From: Carallia brachiata
Lineage: Eukaryota > Streptophyta > Magnoliopsida > Malpighiales > Rhizophoraceae
DNA length: 64,000 nt
Assembly: GCA_021464245.1 (NCBI GenBank)
Contig: JADCRB010000068.1
Location: forward strand, 12,966,544 to 13,030,543
Reading direction: 5' to 3'
Shown here: positions 22,460 through 36,003 of the stretch, in pieces
Layout of the letters: every line of letters begins with the position of its first letter
Position numbering within the stretch: the stretch's first letter is position 1
Notes under the pieces: model-generated
Databases searched by the model: none
What the model was told of the DNA's origin: nothing
Seen by the model: only the letters and a program-made list of their open reading frames with translations
Position numbers and translations under genes: made by a program

Positions 22460-25400
22460 AAAAATAAGGAATGATTAGGGCGGTGGATAAAAGATTGTGG
22501 AAAAGGGTAGTTTTGACTTTTTGATGGCTTATTATTGTAGATGGATAGTTAATCAAGAATTTATGACTAGTTAGGGCAACGGTATTAATTCCTATTTTTA
22601 CTAAAGTGGTAATTATGACTTGTGATTAGTTGTACCAAAAAAAAAAAAAAAATTATGAGTTGTGATTTGGCCTAACTCGGTTTCGGTTCAAACTAGCCGA
22701 ATCAAATCGAACCATAAACAAGTGTAACTTAATCAGTTATTGTTGGAATCGTAATCGAACCATAAACTACTTTAGCCATAAACTGGCCCGGCATGATGGT
22801 CGGACTGAGAATGTTGGTTCGAAATGTGGGTCACATCAAATTTAAGGAAAAATTACGAAATATTGTTTCAAAACAGAACCAGGGCAAAACTAGTTTGCCT
22901 GTGTTGTTATGTGAGAAGCCTTGCCTGTTTTCACTTGGTGCCCTAAAAAAGAAATGAGTTTTCTTAAAAAAATATTTATATATTACAGAGATATTAAAGG
23001 TTATTTTTATGAGTTAAGATTCTAGTAATTTATTACTATTTTGATTTAATTATCTCTAATACGAAAAATCTATTCACTACATTCATAATAATAATATGGT
23101 CGAATGAGTCTTTTCTACCATTTTTACGTGCATCAAATCTGAAATCTACTATCAAGTAAACCTGTATATCCCATTTGTTTAAAAGGGACGATTTTTCAAG
23201 GATCCGAACTTAAACCAAAATGAAAAAATAAATACTGATTAATCACCGAGTTCTTACTTCAAATGATGAGAAATGAGTTTGAAATAAGTCCCAATAGTAC
23301 ATACGGTTTTACAGATAACATGACTAATGACTAAGATACTTGCAAGTGTATTTTCTTTTATTAAAAAAATAACCACCAATAAAAACCGCTACATTACAAA
23401 ATTATTAAATTAGAATTAAGATTACTGTGTGGAGAAACATTTCACCAATTATTGAATGGATAAAGCTAAATGGCACGAACAACGATACACGAAATGACAC
23501 GAAAAGTTAGTATTATTTTTTTTTTCAAATTTATTGCCTCCTATTAATTTAGAAAAAATCAAATGAAAGCTAAGTGCACTGGTCTAAGTAAATGAATTTT
23601 TGAAAAATTTGTTTTAAAAATCAAGATTTAGAGTATTATTATATATATTTGGGGTTATACTAACTTAATTCTTTTTAAAAGAAAAGTGGATATAATATAT
23701 AACAAAAAAAATAACTAAGCATTAAAAAAAATTGTCTGCTCGTGTACTTTTGTGATGTAATTCTTGTGCCATTTAGTATTATCCTTATTGACTCAGTCAA
23801 TGGATTGCGCGACAATCACAGCTTAGTTGACAAAACTGTCGCCTTTGAGATTTATGAGTACCCTAATGCCAGTTTGTTAGTCGTTAATCATTTCAAATTG
23901 CAATTATATTCTCAGTTACTTTGATCATCATCTTATTGTACATATATATTATAATGAAATGAGAAGTTTAGATAAAACATGAAATAACTCCTTGTAATTT
24001 ATACTACCTGTCGTGCACAAACAGTTCAAAAATAAAGTGCTTTTGTATCGGACGAGAAATCTTGATACTTGCTCAAAAAAAAAACTGTCTGATATTCTTC
24101 GTGTAAAAAGAAATTCAAATACACATTAAACACTTTAATTGTGTGTCAAATAAATTTACTGCATATATCGAACTTTTAATACACATTTAATATTTTTAAT
24201 TAGTTTGTCCTATATATATTAGACATGTATAAAAATGATTTCAAATTTATTAAAAATTATTCACATAATAATGAATATTTGATAATGAATAATTAATAAA
24301 TATTTTTAATTAGTCTTTTGGTGTACTAAATAATTTGATGCCAAAGAAATTTATAATTAATAAATATTTGTTATTTTAGCAATTATGCTAAAAATTTTTT
24401 TAAAACAATTAATTATTTTAATTATTATTTCTTAAATATTATATTATATGTGTATAATATTATTTTAAAATTCTTAACAAAATACTTATTAAATCTTAAA
24501 ATATCATAATAATTATTATGAATTATAGGTTCAAAAACACTAAATTTATTAAAAATAATTTAAAATTGCATATACATAATATCTAACATATATTTTATAG
24601 TCGTATTAATATCGTATTTATATCTTAACTTTCTTAAAATTTGCGTGTTCTCATATTCTTACCGTGTCATATCCCTATCTGGTATTCCTACCCATACATC
24701 GCCGATGACACCAACCTTAATTAATTAATATTTTTGACAATTTTTTCAATAAAATTTGTTTTTCTCCCCTTGAAACATCATTTGAATGTTTTTAAATGAT
24801 TTAACCAAACTTTCTATATAATTTTTTTCCATATTTCTGTCAATTTATCTGTTGTTTAAAAAAAAAAAAATCTTTGTCACACTATAAGCTATTTTTTGCA
24901 AAAACTCATACATGACCCCATCAAATATTGATTAATGCTTAAAACAGCGTAACAAAGGCCTGCAGAATTGGTGAAAACGGCATATTCTTTTGATTCTATT
25001 TAAAATAACAGTAATTACCAGCATATTACTGGTCTCCAATCACAAAATCAAAATGGGGAATCTCATTCCATTAACTGGCAAATATAAGAAAACAGAAATT
25101 TTCATTTGCTCTTCGTTTTATTTTTTTTTTTAAAGAAAAATGAATATACAAATGAAAATTACTTACTCGAAAGGATAATGGCAAAGTAGAATTATTTCAT
25201 ATGTAAACAAGGTGCCAATCTTAGATGGCAATAAGAAGACTGATATGCATGAGACATATGTCGTATGCATCATGTAATAATTTTGGTATCTGAAATTATT
25301 ATTCTTAATGGACCATAAAAAAAGATTTTATTATTTTTACTATTCTTTTTGAATATTTGGAGGAGTCATAATTTTATTTAATTTTATAGATTAATATCTA

Positions 25401-27558
25401 CAGAAATCATGACCTTTTTGTAATAAATAAATATATCATCACGTTTAAAAATTCACAATTCAGTCTTTATAAGAATTTTCTTAATAAATATATCATCCTA
25501 TCTAGTTTAATGGGCAGAATTCATAAAAAATAATGACCTATCGTGATGATAAAACAAATGCTGACATGTAATATAAAAATATGAAAAACTATAATTCAAG
25601 TCAAATGAAAAAAATGACTATTAAACTCAAAAACATGATAGATTTGTTAGGATAAATTCTTACAAAGCTCAATTATTAATTTTTAAAAGTGATACTAGAT
25701 TTGTTAATTTACGCAAAGATTATGATTTTTTTTAATATTAACCCTAATCTTATTTGGTGCATATCTTAGTCCTTAAAGTTCCGTTGCTACCATCGAAAAA
25801 AATAAATCGCATTGCACTCACTCTTGGGGTTCATGGAAGCTAATTAAGAATCTAATTAATTAATATGTTATGACATGTCATGCAAGAATTTAGAAGCGCG
25901 ATTTCCATAATCAAATCTCTAGATATATAATTTTCTTTAATTCTATTAATTATTGATAATATTTTCACGATTCTTTCTTTTTGAGAAAGAACCTAGCCTC
26001 TATCCAAAAAGGAAAGAAAAACGGTAGATCTTGGAAAACACAATGGATAACCGATTCGTTCGGTGTGTAAATGCACAAAAAAAAAAAAAAATACAAGTTG
26101 CTGTCAATAAAGGTTGGATCAGCTACTAAAACCTTTGTCTGCTTGAAAAATTTAGAATTCTAATCTTATTAATGATCTTTCTCAACGGGTAATATGTAAA
26201 TATACTATAAATTTTTATTTGAAATATGTAACTTTCGCTCACCTTGAACTAGGCAACCTTATCTCATTTAAACTTTTTTCAAATAAAAAAAACAAAAAAA
26301 CCAATTAGCTACCAAAATCTTACTCCAAATTTGATATACATGTACAATAGAAGACAGTGATATTTGGAGCTCTATTAGATGGACACTGAAATTGACTACT
26401 CCGATGATTTATTTACGCGATGTTTTGACACATTTTATATTTGGCACTTATATTTAAAGTTGTTATTGTTAAGGAAAAAGTTTGGTGGTTAAGTACCTTT
26501 GAAATAATAATAAAGTGATATAAATTATTGAATAATTAAATTTATGAAAAAAAATCAAATATAAATGTCATTATATGAGACTGTGTAAATACTAGTTATT
26601 ATTTATTTGAAGTCATTTAGTGTATACTATTCATAATTACACATATGAGTAGGTATTTACCTTTGTTATTCATATTCTCGCTGGCCAACGATTAGAATCT
26701 TTATGGACAAGTAATATATAAATTTTATTATAAATTTTTAATGATTAATAAACGCTCTCTGACTCTGAAATAGAATATTACTTCTATTCTTAAATTAGTA
26801 CTACCTTTTAAATACGTTGATTACATATTATAGCATTTAAATGCATTATCAATGGCTGTTGAATAAACATTAACGCGTCACATGTCTTGATGGACATTCC
26901 TTTGGTTGTAGGGGGCGCATTGTGCAGACGAGAAAACCCTCTCTGCCAAGTCAAATCCAGACATCTCTCCCGCATGTGAAAAAGGAGACAGTTGCAATTC
27001 TAACGATATCTTAACGAGCAAAACTACGTAGACTGAATTTTGGCAGACATCTTAGGAGATAACGCAAAATAAAATGGGAAATTTGTCAATAAGCATCTGT
27101 AAATTGGATTGGCAAATAAGCTTCCACAACTTGGGATTGGACACTTCACCTGCTTTGAAGTCTGCCTTAGCTGTACTTCTCTGTAAGAGAATAGAGAATA
27201 AATTTGCCAGCCAACACTTGACCTTAAAAAGAAAGTTTATATATATACCACAAATTTTTGCTGTAATTGGTGGTAAAAGGGATGATAACTGACTACGTCC
27301 TTAACAAACATTAAACATGAATTGAATGAGCAAATGGGAAACTCTATGACATTATAATCTCTGATTTTTTTCCAAGACGGCACTTCGCCAGCTTTATCCG
27401 TGTTGACAAAAAATTGTTTTTTGACCCACCGTGTGGACAAAAATTGCTAGCTGTAAATTACACGGTTTGATGATCACAACAAAAACATGGGGTTTTCTTA
27501 CCAGAGGCCGACTACATGGGTATATCTTTTTTTACCGTATGCAGTTAATATAACGATA
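22460..27558. other. Long gene-free AT-rich region
   Basis: No ORF in this 5-kb stretch shows a family motif or codon structure. The 60-codon frame at 23742-23924 and the 72-codon frame at 27074-27292 look random. A B-box-like ATCCGAACTTAAACC motif on the minus strand at about 23205 may mark a SINE remnant (about 23150-23275). The region 26880-27060 is somewhat less AT-rich, but I cannot name it. Confidence 0.5.
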
Positions 27559-27615
27559 TTTAATAATTTATTTTTTAAAAATTTAATATATTTTTTACAA
27601 TTCAACAATTCAGAT
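27559..27615 (+). repeat. Dispersed AT-rich repeat, copy 2
   Basis: TTTAATAATTTATTTTTTAA followed by an AATTTAATATATTTTTTACA block, in the same order as 3071-3139. Confidence 0.45.
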
Positions 27616-27774
27616 ATCTTATATCCACCGTATTCTTGTATACGCGCGCTCAGTTCTCTTTTCCTTCTTATTAATCTTTGCCAACCTGTATCTGCACACT
27701 CGGCCAGCCCCACAAGTTAAATAGAAATTTTTGTACATAATCCCATTAATTCAACAAAAATGCGGGAGAGGATT

Positions 27775-27920
27775 CAGCAATAATTACAGTTGTTGAAAGC
27801 AGTAATCTCAAACTAAAAAATTTATGATTCGAATCCCTCGTCCCTTCTTCATCATCTTCATTCCTCACCTGAAGGATTACCAACTCCACTCAAAAAATAA
27901 TAAAAAATTAAAAAAAAACA
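27775..27920 (+). mobile_element. Probable tRNA-derived SINE fragment
   Basis: ATGATTCGAATCCC at about 27826-27839 is a near-perfect pol III B-box. Upstream, at about 27790-27815, is a degenerate A-box-like GTTGAAAGCAGTAATCTC. The 3' side ends in an A-rich tail at about 27886-27917. No certain target duplication was found. Confidence 0.45.
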
Positions 27921-28978
27921 TAAGATAAAATAAAGGAAGAAGTATAGTATTAAATGGGTGAACACGTAACTCAAAGTATGCCCCAAAAAAAAAAATCATA
28001 GCATATATTAGCGTGGACGGTTGATTTATTTCATTTTATGCGTTTTAAACTTAACTCATTGAACACGTCACGCCTACAATCACACACAAACAGATATGTT
28101 TGTTTATGAAAAATACTTTTAACGTAAATTCAACTTTACTAATTACAAGTAAGACATCTCGTTATGACAATTATTTACTTAAAATATAAAGTATACTATT
28201 AAAATTTAAGATCGTACACATAATATACATAATTTTAAGTTTGTCTTTATTTTTAAAGTAATTATAGATTAGTAATGTATGATAATTAATAAAATACTAA
28301 ATATATACTATAACCAGTTCATCTTTTTTTAATCTCACCGTCCATTGGCGTTTGTTCCACTTATTTGTCGAAATGGAAAAGATTTAACCAGAAAAAAAAA
28401 AAACAAAAAACAAAATGGGAGAAGAAAAGAAAGTCAATTGTTTCTTTTGAGTTTCTGAGAATACCCCGAAGATTTTAATTTAATTACAGAGTTGCCATTC
28501 ACATGACATGGTCTGTTTACGCGGAAACTGCGGAACGATTATCGCTTTCTTAATAGTTTAATTCCTACGGCTAATGCCTTTCTCGTTTCTACTTTGTTTT
28601 TCAACGCGGGATATTCCTCGGATTCTAACGTTCGAGTTTTACTATCTATGAGACACGTAATTTTACGTATTTATTTAATAATTTATATTTTATTTTATTT
28701 TATTTTTAAATTTAATAATTTTATTACTGTCTCATTATCAAGCATTCACCGCATTATTCCAATAACTTAGCATTTAAATTTTTATTTTTTCACAGAACAA
28801 AAAAGGCTTAAACCATGCTCCTTAATGGGCGTGGAGGACAGCTTAACAGGCACCAATGACAATATAACTCCATGTAGACTGTCATTTTTTTCTTATTTTT
28901 TTTGTTTTTTAAATAAACTCAGATTAATACCAGCCCATACAAAGGGGAGATTAGGAAGTGGGGTGATAGGAATCAAAC

Positions 28979-29240
28979 TTTTACTACTTGTTTTTTTGTC
29001 AAAATAATTTTAACATATTTTATACTAAGTGATAAGTTATAAATTTAATTTTATCTTTTAATTTAACCAATCTAACTGCACTAACGATGGTCTTTTCTAT
29101 CTCTTTCTTCTTCTTTTACTATTTGTTTTTTTGTCAAAATAATTTTAACATATTTCATACTAAGTAATAAATTTAATTTTATCTTTTAATTTTATCAATC
29201 TAACCACATTAACAGTAGTCTTTTCTATCTCTTTCTTCTT
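28979..29240. repeat. Two-copy 135-bp tandem duplication
   Basis: 28979-29113 and 29114 to about 29240 both start TTTTACTA and share TTTTTTTGTCAAAATAATTT, CATATTT.ATACTAAGT, AATTTAATTTTATCTTTTAA and CTTTTCTATCTCTTTCTTC in the same order. There are about ten substitutions and a small deletion. No coding content. Confidence 0.85.
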
Positions 29241-29269
29241 CCTTTTTTTCTTTGGAAAATGTTAGTTGG

Positions 29270-29440
29270 CAGACGCTAGTGGTAGATTGCGTCCGCACAT
29301 GATTGGTGTGTGCAACAAATACCATATTTTTTTGTGCAACCATAATAGTAAAAAAAGATAAATTTTTATTTATTTTACATTTTTTTATTACCATTACACA
29401 AAAAACTTTATACTTATACAAAATAAAGCGTACAAACCTA
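29270..29440. mobile_element. MITE remnant
   Basis: It contains ATTACCATTACACAAAA (about 29386-29402) flanked by complementary GTGCAACCATAATAGTAA at about 29334, giving a fold-back. It shares these blocks with about 9180-9375 and 55960-56150. Confidence 0.4.
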
Positions 29441-31394
29441 ATTTAGAAGTCAACGTGTGTCCATGTAATTTTTTTTTTTTTTTTTTCAGGGGAAGGGGTT
29501 TAAACTTTCCATCTCTTTCGGAATCTTTTGGCCCAAAGGCGTCACCATCCCGTCACGGCATCACCCACCGCTGGGGTCTGAGTAGCAGCTCTTCCACGTC
29601 TTAATTCTCGTTTCTCGGTTTCACAGTTCATACTCGTCTTTTTTCCCAACAAATAGATAAATTTTCTTTGTTCTTTTTTTTATAAATGAAGTTTTATTGT
29701 AAATGTGAAAAATACAAGATAAACTAGTACAGTATAGGACAAGCAATTATCCTATCTTATGCTTAGAATTACTTTTGAAAGCATAGTTGAAATATATTTC
29801 TCTAATTACTAATAACAGACTCATAATTATTAAAAAAATAGTTTCACTCAAAAAACCTATTACATAAAATTATTTACTTTCATAGTCACGGTTATAGAAG
29901 TACAAAAAAAAAAAATCTAATATGATAGAGATCAGAGGTCAATTTGTTTTTCAAAAAAAGTCTTTTGTGTTAAAAAAAATTTCTAAAAAAAAATTTGCTA
30001 AGAAAATAAGTTATTTTCTGCTATTTAAGTGAGACAACAAAAAAAATATATTTGTGTTTAGTTAATGCATGTATAGACAAATTTTGAAATTTTTTGTTCA
30101 AGAAAATGAGTAAACAAGTGTGTTTTCTACAATCAATCACGAATATTGTACCAAAATAAGTCATATTATCTGCACTAAATTAAATCTATGAGGGAGCAAT
30201 TTTTAATATTTTAAAATTCATATTATGGCACTCTCCTTCTATCTCTCTCTTTTTCTTCTGTTCTAATTTCTCTCTTCAGTCTCTCCCTCCCTATCTCTTC
30301 CATTTATATCTCTCTCCAACCTCTTTACTTCTCTCTCCATCTCTCTCTTTTCTCCCTTTCATTTTGTCTCTTTCTACATCTCTATCCTTCTCTTTTTGAT
30401 CCATTTCTATCTTTTTCTATCATCTCCATCACAATTCATAAGATATAACTTAATGATATCGATTATACAACTTAGAGTGACGATTAAAGTTCGCTGATAA
30501 TTAAATCTCCTTTTTCTACTCCAACTAGACTAGAAAAAAATACGTCAAATGTTTTTAATTTCTAGCGATGATCGGGGAGATTGTTAATTTGTAGCGTATG
30601 ATGGAACCAAATATGTCATTGGTTGGAATTGTGAACGACATAGCAATTATATCTTTTTTCCCATTTGATTATTCGTGCCTCTAAATTAATCACCAGAAAA
30701 ATTTGCTTCCCACATTATAAACGACTTAGGTATGGGGACCAGAGGGTAACAAATTCCATGAACTTAATTAGTTATAATTAATCTGGGCGGTGTAAAACAC
30801 AACTAAAAAGCTAATTTCAAGTGGTACGAACACATGAAGGCTAGATGTCAAAAAACAAAATAAAAAAAAGGCCCATGTTGCATAAATATGCATATAATGG
30901 CTTTTCTTCCTTATAATAACTTTGTGTATCAATAAGTAAATAAATTTTTTTTTTGTTTTGTCAACCGTTAATAGAAAGTTTTGAAACGTTTAATTTTTTC
31001 AAATGACTCATTTAACCGGGAATTATACAATAAAAATAATGTTATTTTTTTCGTAATCCCAAAATTTTCTCACAAGATTTTAACACGAGATTCCCGCACG
31101 AGCATTCTAGTTCTTAACCCTTAAGAATTATGTTTTGTATATTTTAGCATTTAGTTTTTCTTTCAGAAAGCTCTTGTCTCTGTCATCACACGACTGAAAG
31201 ATAACAACATAACATGCCAAGCCTTTGCGATAATTCAATATTTAACAAGAGATAACTATTCATAATTTGTCTAGCTGTAATGACAAACTTAAAATTGTGT
31301 GGCTTATGATGAATATTATTAGATTTAAATATTTATAAATATGTTATATTTTAAGAAGTAATGTACTGTGGATACGCTTAATAAAAATAACAGC

Positions 31395-31447
31395 CAATAA
31401 TTTATTTTTTAATTTAATATATTTTTTATAATTTTACGGTCTAAATA
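31395..31447 (+). repeat. Dispersed AT-rich repeat, copy 3
   Basis: AATAATTTATTTTTTAATTT followed by AATATATTTTTTATAATTTT, in the same order as copies at 3071, 27559 and 48808. Confidence 0.45.
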
Positions 31448-31499
31448 ATTGTATATTTAACGTATTTTCATAATTGCATGCTTAAAAAAAATTTATTAA

Positions 31500-31920
31500 A
31501 ATAACAAAACCGCGGCTGCCGGTGTGAACATGTTCGACGAGAGGAGGTGATGTGGGGATAGTTGGCCGTCTGCCAGTCTGCCTCTGGCCCCCAATGTCCT
31601 GTCAGCACAGCAACTTGACTGCTGGGACCCATTTCGGCTACATTATGTGCCAGGTGGCATCTCGGATAGGTTCTTTTTGTGCTTTGCACGTCCAAGGCTT
31701 CTGGTTGGGTTGGCTGGATTTTTGGTGGGTGTTTGCTTTGCCAGCCGCTCAGTGCTCACGCACAGTTCACGAACCATAGGCCCACAGAAATTTAGTGGTC
31801 CCCACATACAGAAGCGCTGCCGTTGGCTCCGAGGACGGCTACGGCGACGACGACGACTGGACACGGAAACGATCACCAAATTGATCTCCTGATGCCCCAC
31901 TATGTGTCCACACTCAGAAC
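31500..31920. other. GC-rich island of unknown origin
   Basis: About 400 bp are far less AT-rich than the surroundings. Overlapping frames of 75-85 codons lie on both strands (31468-31695, 31552-31779, 31643-31900, 31647-31892). I recognise no family in any frame. A CGACGACGACGA stretch lies at about 31845. It could be a decayed gene, a retroelement piece or an unannotated promoter. Confidence 0.35.
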
Positions 31921-31999
31921 AATATAGACAACAAGACTTGTTGTTACATACCTAAAATTTTGACCGCTGGAACTCAAATTAAAATAAAAAAAAAAGTAA

Positions 32000-34040
32000 A
32001 AATTACGGAAAGCTTACAACGATATTTGATACTTTGATTGATTTTAAAAAAAAATCGAAAATCTCGATTATCTGATAAAATTAAACTGAACTCAATTAAA
32101 ATTTTAATTAGCTGACTCTAATTTTATAATTTATTAATCGAATCAATGAAAATTAATTTTTCCATTCGGTTGTGGTTTTTAATTTTTAATAACCTTGATT
32201 AACTAGTACGAATCAAAATATTATTTTATATGAATATATATTTTTTATTCTAATAATATTATTTTTTATGTTATATTTTGGTATTCAAAAATTATATTAT
32301 ATCCCGACTAATTTGGTCTGAACTGAAAATGATCTACTAAGATGACAAAACTCTTACAACACTAATTTTTTTTATATATAAAACTCAAACCGAAGATTTT
32401 GTTTAAAAAGAACCAAATTCTAGTTAATTAGACCAACAGACATTAGCATTCTAATAATAATTCTAATAATATTATTAATTTGTTTGTTGATAATAAATAA
32501 ATTTTAATGAAATATCAGTATATTTTATATAACTATTTTTTTATTGTATATAATAACATTTATAAATTTCTTCTAAAAATAAAAATAAAAATTATGGTTG
32601 TGCGTTTAAATTAAACTTTTAATTTTTTAAAAAAATCGACTTTTCTGTTCCTAGAGCATAACCATTTAACCAAGTTTTCTAGTTGGGCTTCGAGCTTCCT
32701 GGCTCTTGAGCACCTCCTAGTCTCATTGCCGTTAAAAACGTTCCTTCGCAGTCATAGTCACTGCCTTGTTTCGTCTCAAAAGTTGCGCCATAAAATCTGG
32801 CTAGTGCTATGCCCCTGTCCTTGTTGGCTTTTTGACTTTCTTCTCTATTCCTTTTTGAATTTCAGACCTTTTAATCATTTTCTTCTTCTTCATCTTTTTT
32901 TTGGGGGCTATCAGTTCAAATTCCGTTGGCGTGCCGCATCCTAACCGTTTCACTTATTTGGCATAAATACAGATTTTACTTATAATAATATTTAATCTTT
33001 TTAAAAATTTTATTTATAATATTTTTTTATTAAAATATATCTTTTATATTTTTACTATATAATTTTTCACTTTTTTTTATTAATTAACTGTTAAATTTGA
33101 TAAGTGATAGTTTAATTAGTACCATATCATCTAAATCAATCGTCACATCAATAAAAAGTGATATCATAACACACAATACTCTTTTTACTTTTTTTTTTTT
33201 GAAATCTTTTCTAATTTTTTCACGTTAACAAAAGTATAATAGTTATTAAAATTATATGCCGTTGGCAACTATACCCAAATTTTGAAGAATTTGATTTTAT
33301 AAAAAATACGTAAATAAAAGGAATAGAGAGAGAGAGAGAGATTTTCATAAGGAAATAAGAAGAAAAGAGGGAGTTGAATTTTTATTTTAGTTATATATAC
33401 TATTTAATAAATTAATTATTAAATTTTTTATTAATTAAATTTTTTGAAAAAAAGAAATTTGAAAATAAAAATTTTAAAAAAATTAAGTGAAAAAAGTATA
33501 ATGTGCCGCATCAACATCTTTTACTGACATAATATTTGACTTGAATGACGTGACGTTAATTGAAATATTATGTATTAAATTAAACAATTGACTAATAGAA
33601 AATAGTGAAAAAGTTAAACAGTAAAAATATAAAGAGTGTATTCTATCAAAAACACCTTATTAACAAAATTTCTAAAAAGACCATATTATGAATAAAGTCT
33701 TTATTTATACCTTTTTATTTTGACATTTGTTTGGCCCCTGCTTTATTTTATTTGTTTTTGTGGCTTCAGAAGATTTGATGACAAAAAATGTTAAAACTAA
33801 ATTGATCAATATGACTAATTCATTTTGGTTCAAGCTCAATTTAAATTCTTAGATTCTTTTCAAGATGTTGACATCTTGTGGGCATTCATACTGCATATTT
33901 TCTTAAGATTTTGATATTTCTATTCTTTGATTAATGTACGGAAATAACGGAACAAATTAACAATTGAACTGTAAAAATTTATTTATAAGAAAATTATGAA
34001 AAAAAAATGATAAGAAATAAAAACAGATAGTAATTTGTGA
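32000..34040. other. Gene-free AT-rich stretch
   Basis: The 72-codon frame at 32726-32944 (Leu/Phe-rich) has no recognisable domain. A short GA run lies at 33327-33342. Nothing else could be named. Confidence 0.5.
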
Positions 34041-34059
34041 GAGAAAAAATTGTGAGAAA

Positions 34060-34570
34060 AATTTATATGAGCTCCATTGCACCAAGGCGACGCCATGCCA
34101 TAACAGTTACATCCAATCCTCAGATCCCGCACAGACCCACTCCCAAATGCTCAATAAACACCGGATCCGGACAGATAATTGAAGCCCCGCCTGCATCCCG
34201 CACTTGCAACTGAATCCTCGACAACTTAGGACTGCCGGAACCACCAAAATGCCTCCACAACCACAGTCGATAGACACTGTACACGGCCTGACCCTCTGCA
34301 AAAAACCAGATGAAGTCTCCCCCACCCCCCACCAACCGCTGAGACGGCCAAAGGGGACGGGGGAGAGAGAACCCAACTGCAAAGGCCCAACCAAAGCAAG
34401 ACATGGGGAGATCAACGCACACCTAAAACGAAACCAACCAAACACCACCGACAGCAACCAAAACAAAGCAAGGAAACAGAAAAAAACAGTATAAAGGCCA
34501 ACAAAGCTGAATAGTGCTGGCACAAATCCAAAAATCCTCCCAGCGCACCCTAGCAAGAGGAAGCACACGT
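34060..34570 (-). other. GC-rich segment, probably a retroelement or gene remnant
   Basis: About 500 bp are C-rich on the plus strand and G/T-rich on the minus strand, abruptly bordered by AT-rich DNA. Overlapping frames are open on both strands (minus 34568-34107, minus 34422-34120, plus 34204-34494), as expected of biased composition rather than coding. The minus-strand GT-rich style resembles the 3' parts of plant LINEs. I cannot assign it. Confidence 0.35.
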
Positions 34571-35386
34571 TAGAGGATTTGGGAACTCAGTTATAATTGA
34601 AGCATAAATGGGTTTCAATCCAAAACTTTATAAAAAAAGTATAATTTTTTTTTTCAATTAAACTCGTTAACACTTTTAAAATTCTTGAGTTATTACTATT
34701 ATCTATTCTTTAAATAAAATGTCTGGATATAATTTACTAGGTAGCCCAACGACGACCCAATGGGGGCACTATCCCAAGATTGTCCTATAAAATTTCCCAT
34801 CTCCTACCTCAGTTAAGGATAAGTTTGTATATATTAGTCTTTATCTTTGTTTGATTATTGAAGATTGAACCTCACAATTTTAAGTTAATAAATTGGTGAA
34901 TATCACCTCTGGCAACACATCAGTTCTTCACGTAAGGTAGCCAAAAAAAAAAAACAATTATAAGAGTCCGTTTGGAGGCGCTGTCAATTTTTTATTACTG
35001 TTTCTTATTTTTTATTTTTCTGTTTTTACTGTTTGCTAAATTTTTGTATTTATTGCTGTAATTTTTTTTTCTATAAGCATAAAAAGTAGATAGAAAAAAG
35101 ACGGTGAAAAAAATGATTAAAAAAGTATAAATAGAGAGAGAAAAATGGGAAAGAGAGAGAAATGATAGAGAGAAAATGAGTAGAGAAATGATAGAGAGAG
35201 ACAAAAGAGAGAGAAAGAGGGTAGAAAGAGAATGAGTAGAGAGAAGGTAGAACGAGAAAGAGTAGAGAAATAATGATTAAAAAAATATTAGATAGAGAAA
35301 AATGAGAGAGACGCGCATCTTGTAGTTGGGATCAGGTGGCTTTTGGTGACTTGTTAAAGCCTTCATGGTGGTTGCCATTTGACGAT

Positions 35387-35394
35387 GTTATTGC
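35387..35394. repeat. hAT target site duplication, left
   Basis: GTTATTGC, identical to 35996-36003. Eight bases is typical of hAT insertions. Confidence 0.85.
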
Positions 35395-35995
35395 TAGGGC
35401 TGCAAATGAGCTGAGTTGCTCGTTAAGAACTCGGAAGCTTGAATTGATAATGTCTCGTTCGAGCTCGTTTATTTAAGTAAACCAGCGATTCCCGAGCTTA
35501 ATTGAAAGTTTGTTCCATAAACGAGCCGAGCGTGAGTAAGGTCAGGCTCGGCTCGTTAGAGCTTGTGAACAGCTCGTTTAATGAGTTCAGTAAAGTTCGA
35601 TAACAAGTTCGATGAAGAAATCATTTGTGAGTTTATTTATAATATCATTAATAAATATTTTTATAATCATTTAGAAATTTTTTTTGTACTCATTTATAAA
35701 TTATAAGATCTAACGTACCATTTTGATGTGGAGAAAAAATATCACTCTTAAATATTTTATATTTATTTATGTTAATAAAAAAAATATTTTATATTTATTA
35801 CTTATTTCTCTAAAAAAATATTTAAAAATACTTCCGAACTGAGCTGAGCCGAGTCTGAGTTTTATTAATACTTTCTCGAGCCGAGCTCAAGTCTTATTTT
35901 TTAGGCTCGTCTCGAGCTCGAACCCTATGAATTCTGAGCCGAGCCGAACCCGAACACACACAAACTCGGCTCGATTCGACTCATTTACAGCCTTA
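35395..35995. mobile_element. Non-autonomous hAT element, 601 bp
   Basis: The ends are TAGGGCTGCAAATGAG and CTCATTTACAGCCTTA, inverted and differing at two positions. An exact 8-bp duplication flanks them. Next to both ends lie many copies of short GAGC/GCTC words (GAGCTCG, GAGCCGAGC, GGCTCGTT), forming a palindromic subterminal region. There is no transposase ORF. The TAGGG start and GAGCCGAGC-rich subterminal repeats are a well-known plant hAT MITE design. Confidence 0.85.
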
Positions 35996-36003
35996 GTTAT
36001 TGC
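35996..36003. repeat. hAT target site duplication, right
   Basis: GTTATTGC, identical to 35387-35394. Confidence 0.85.

Noticed and set aside
31468..31900. Four overlapping frames on both strands
   Set aside because: Mutually exclusive and explained by high GC; none has a recognisable motif. The island itself is kept as a finding.
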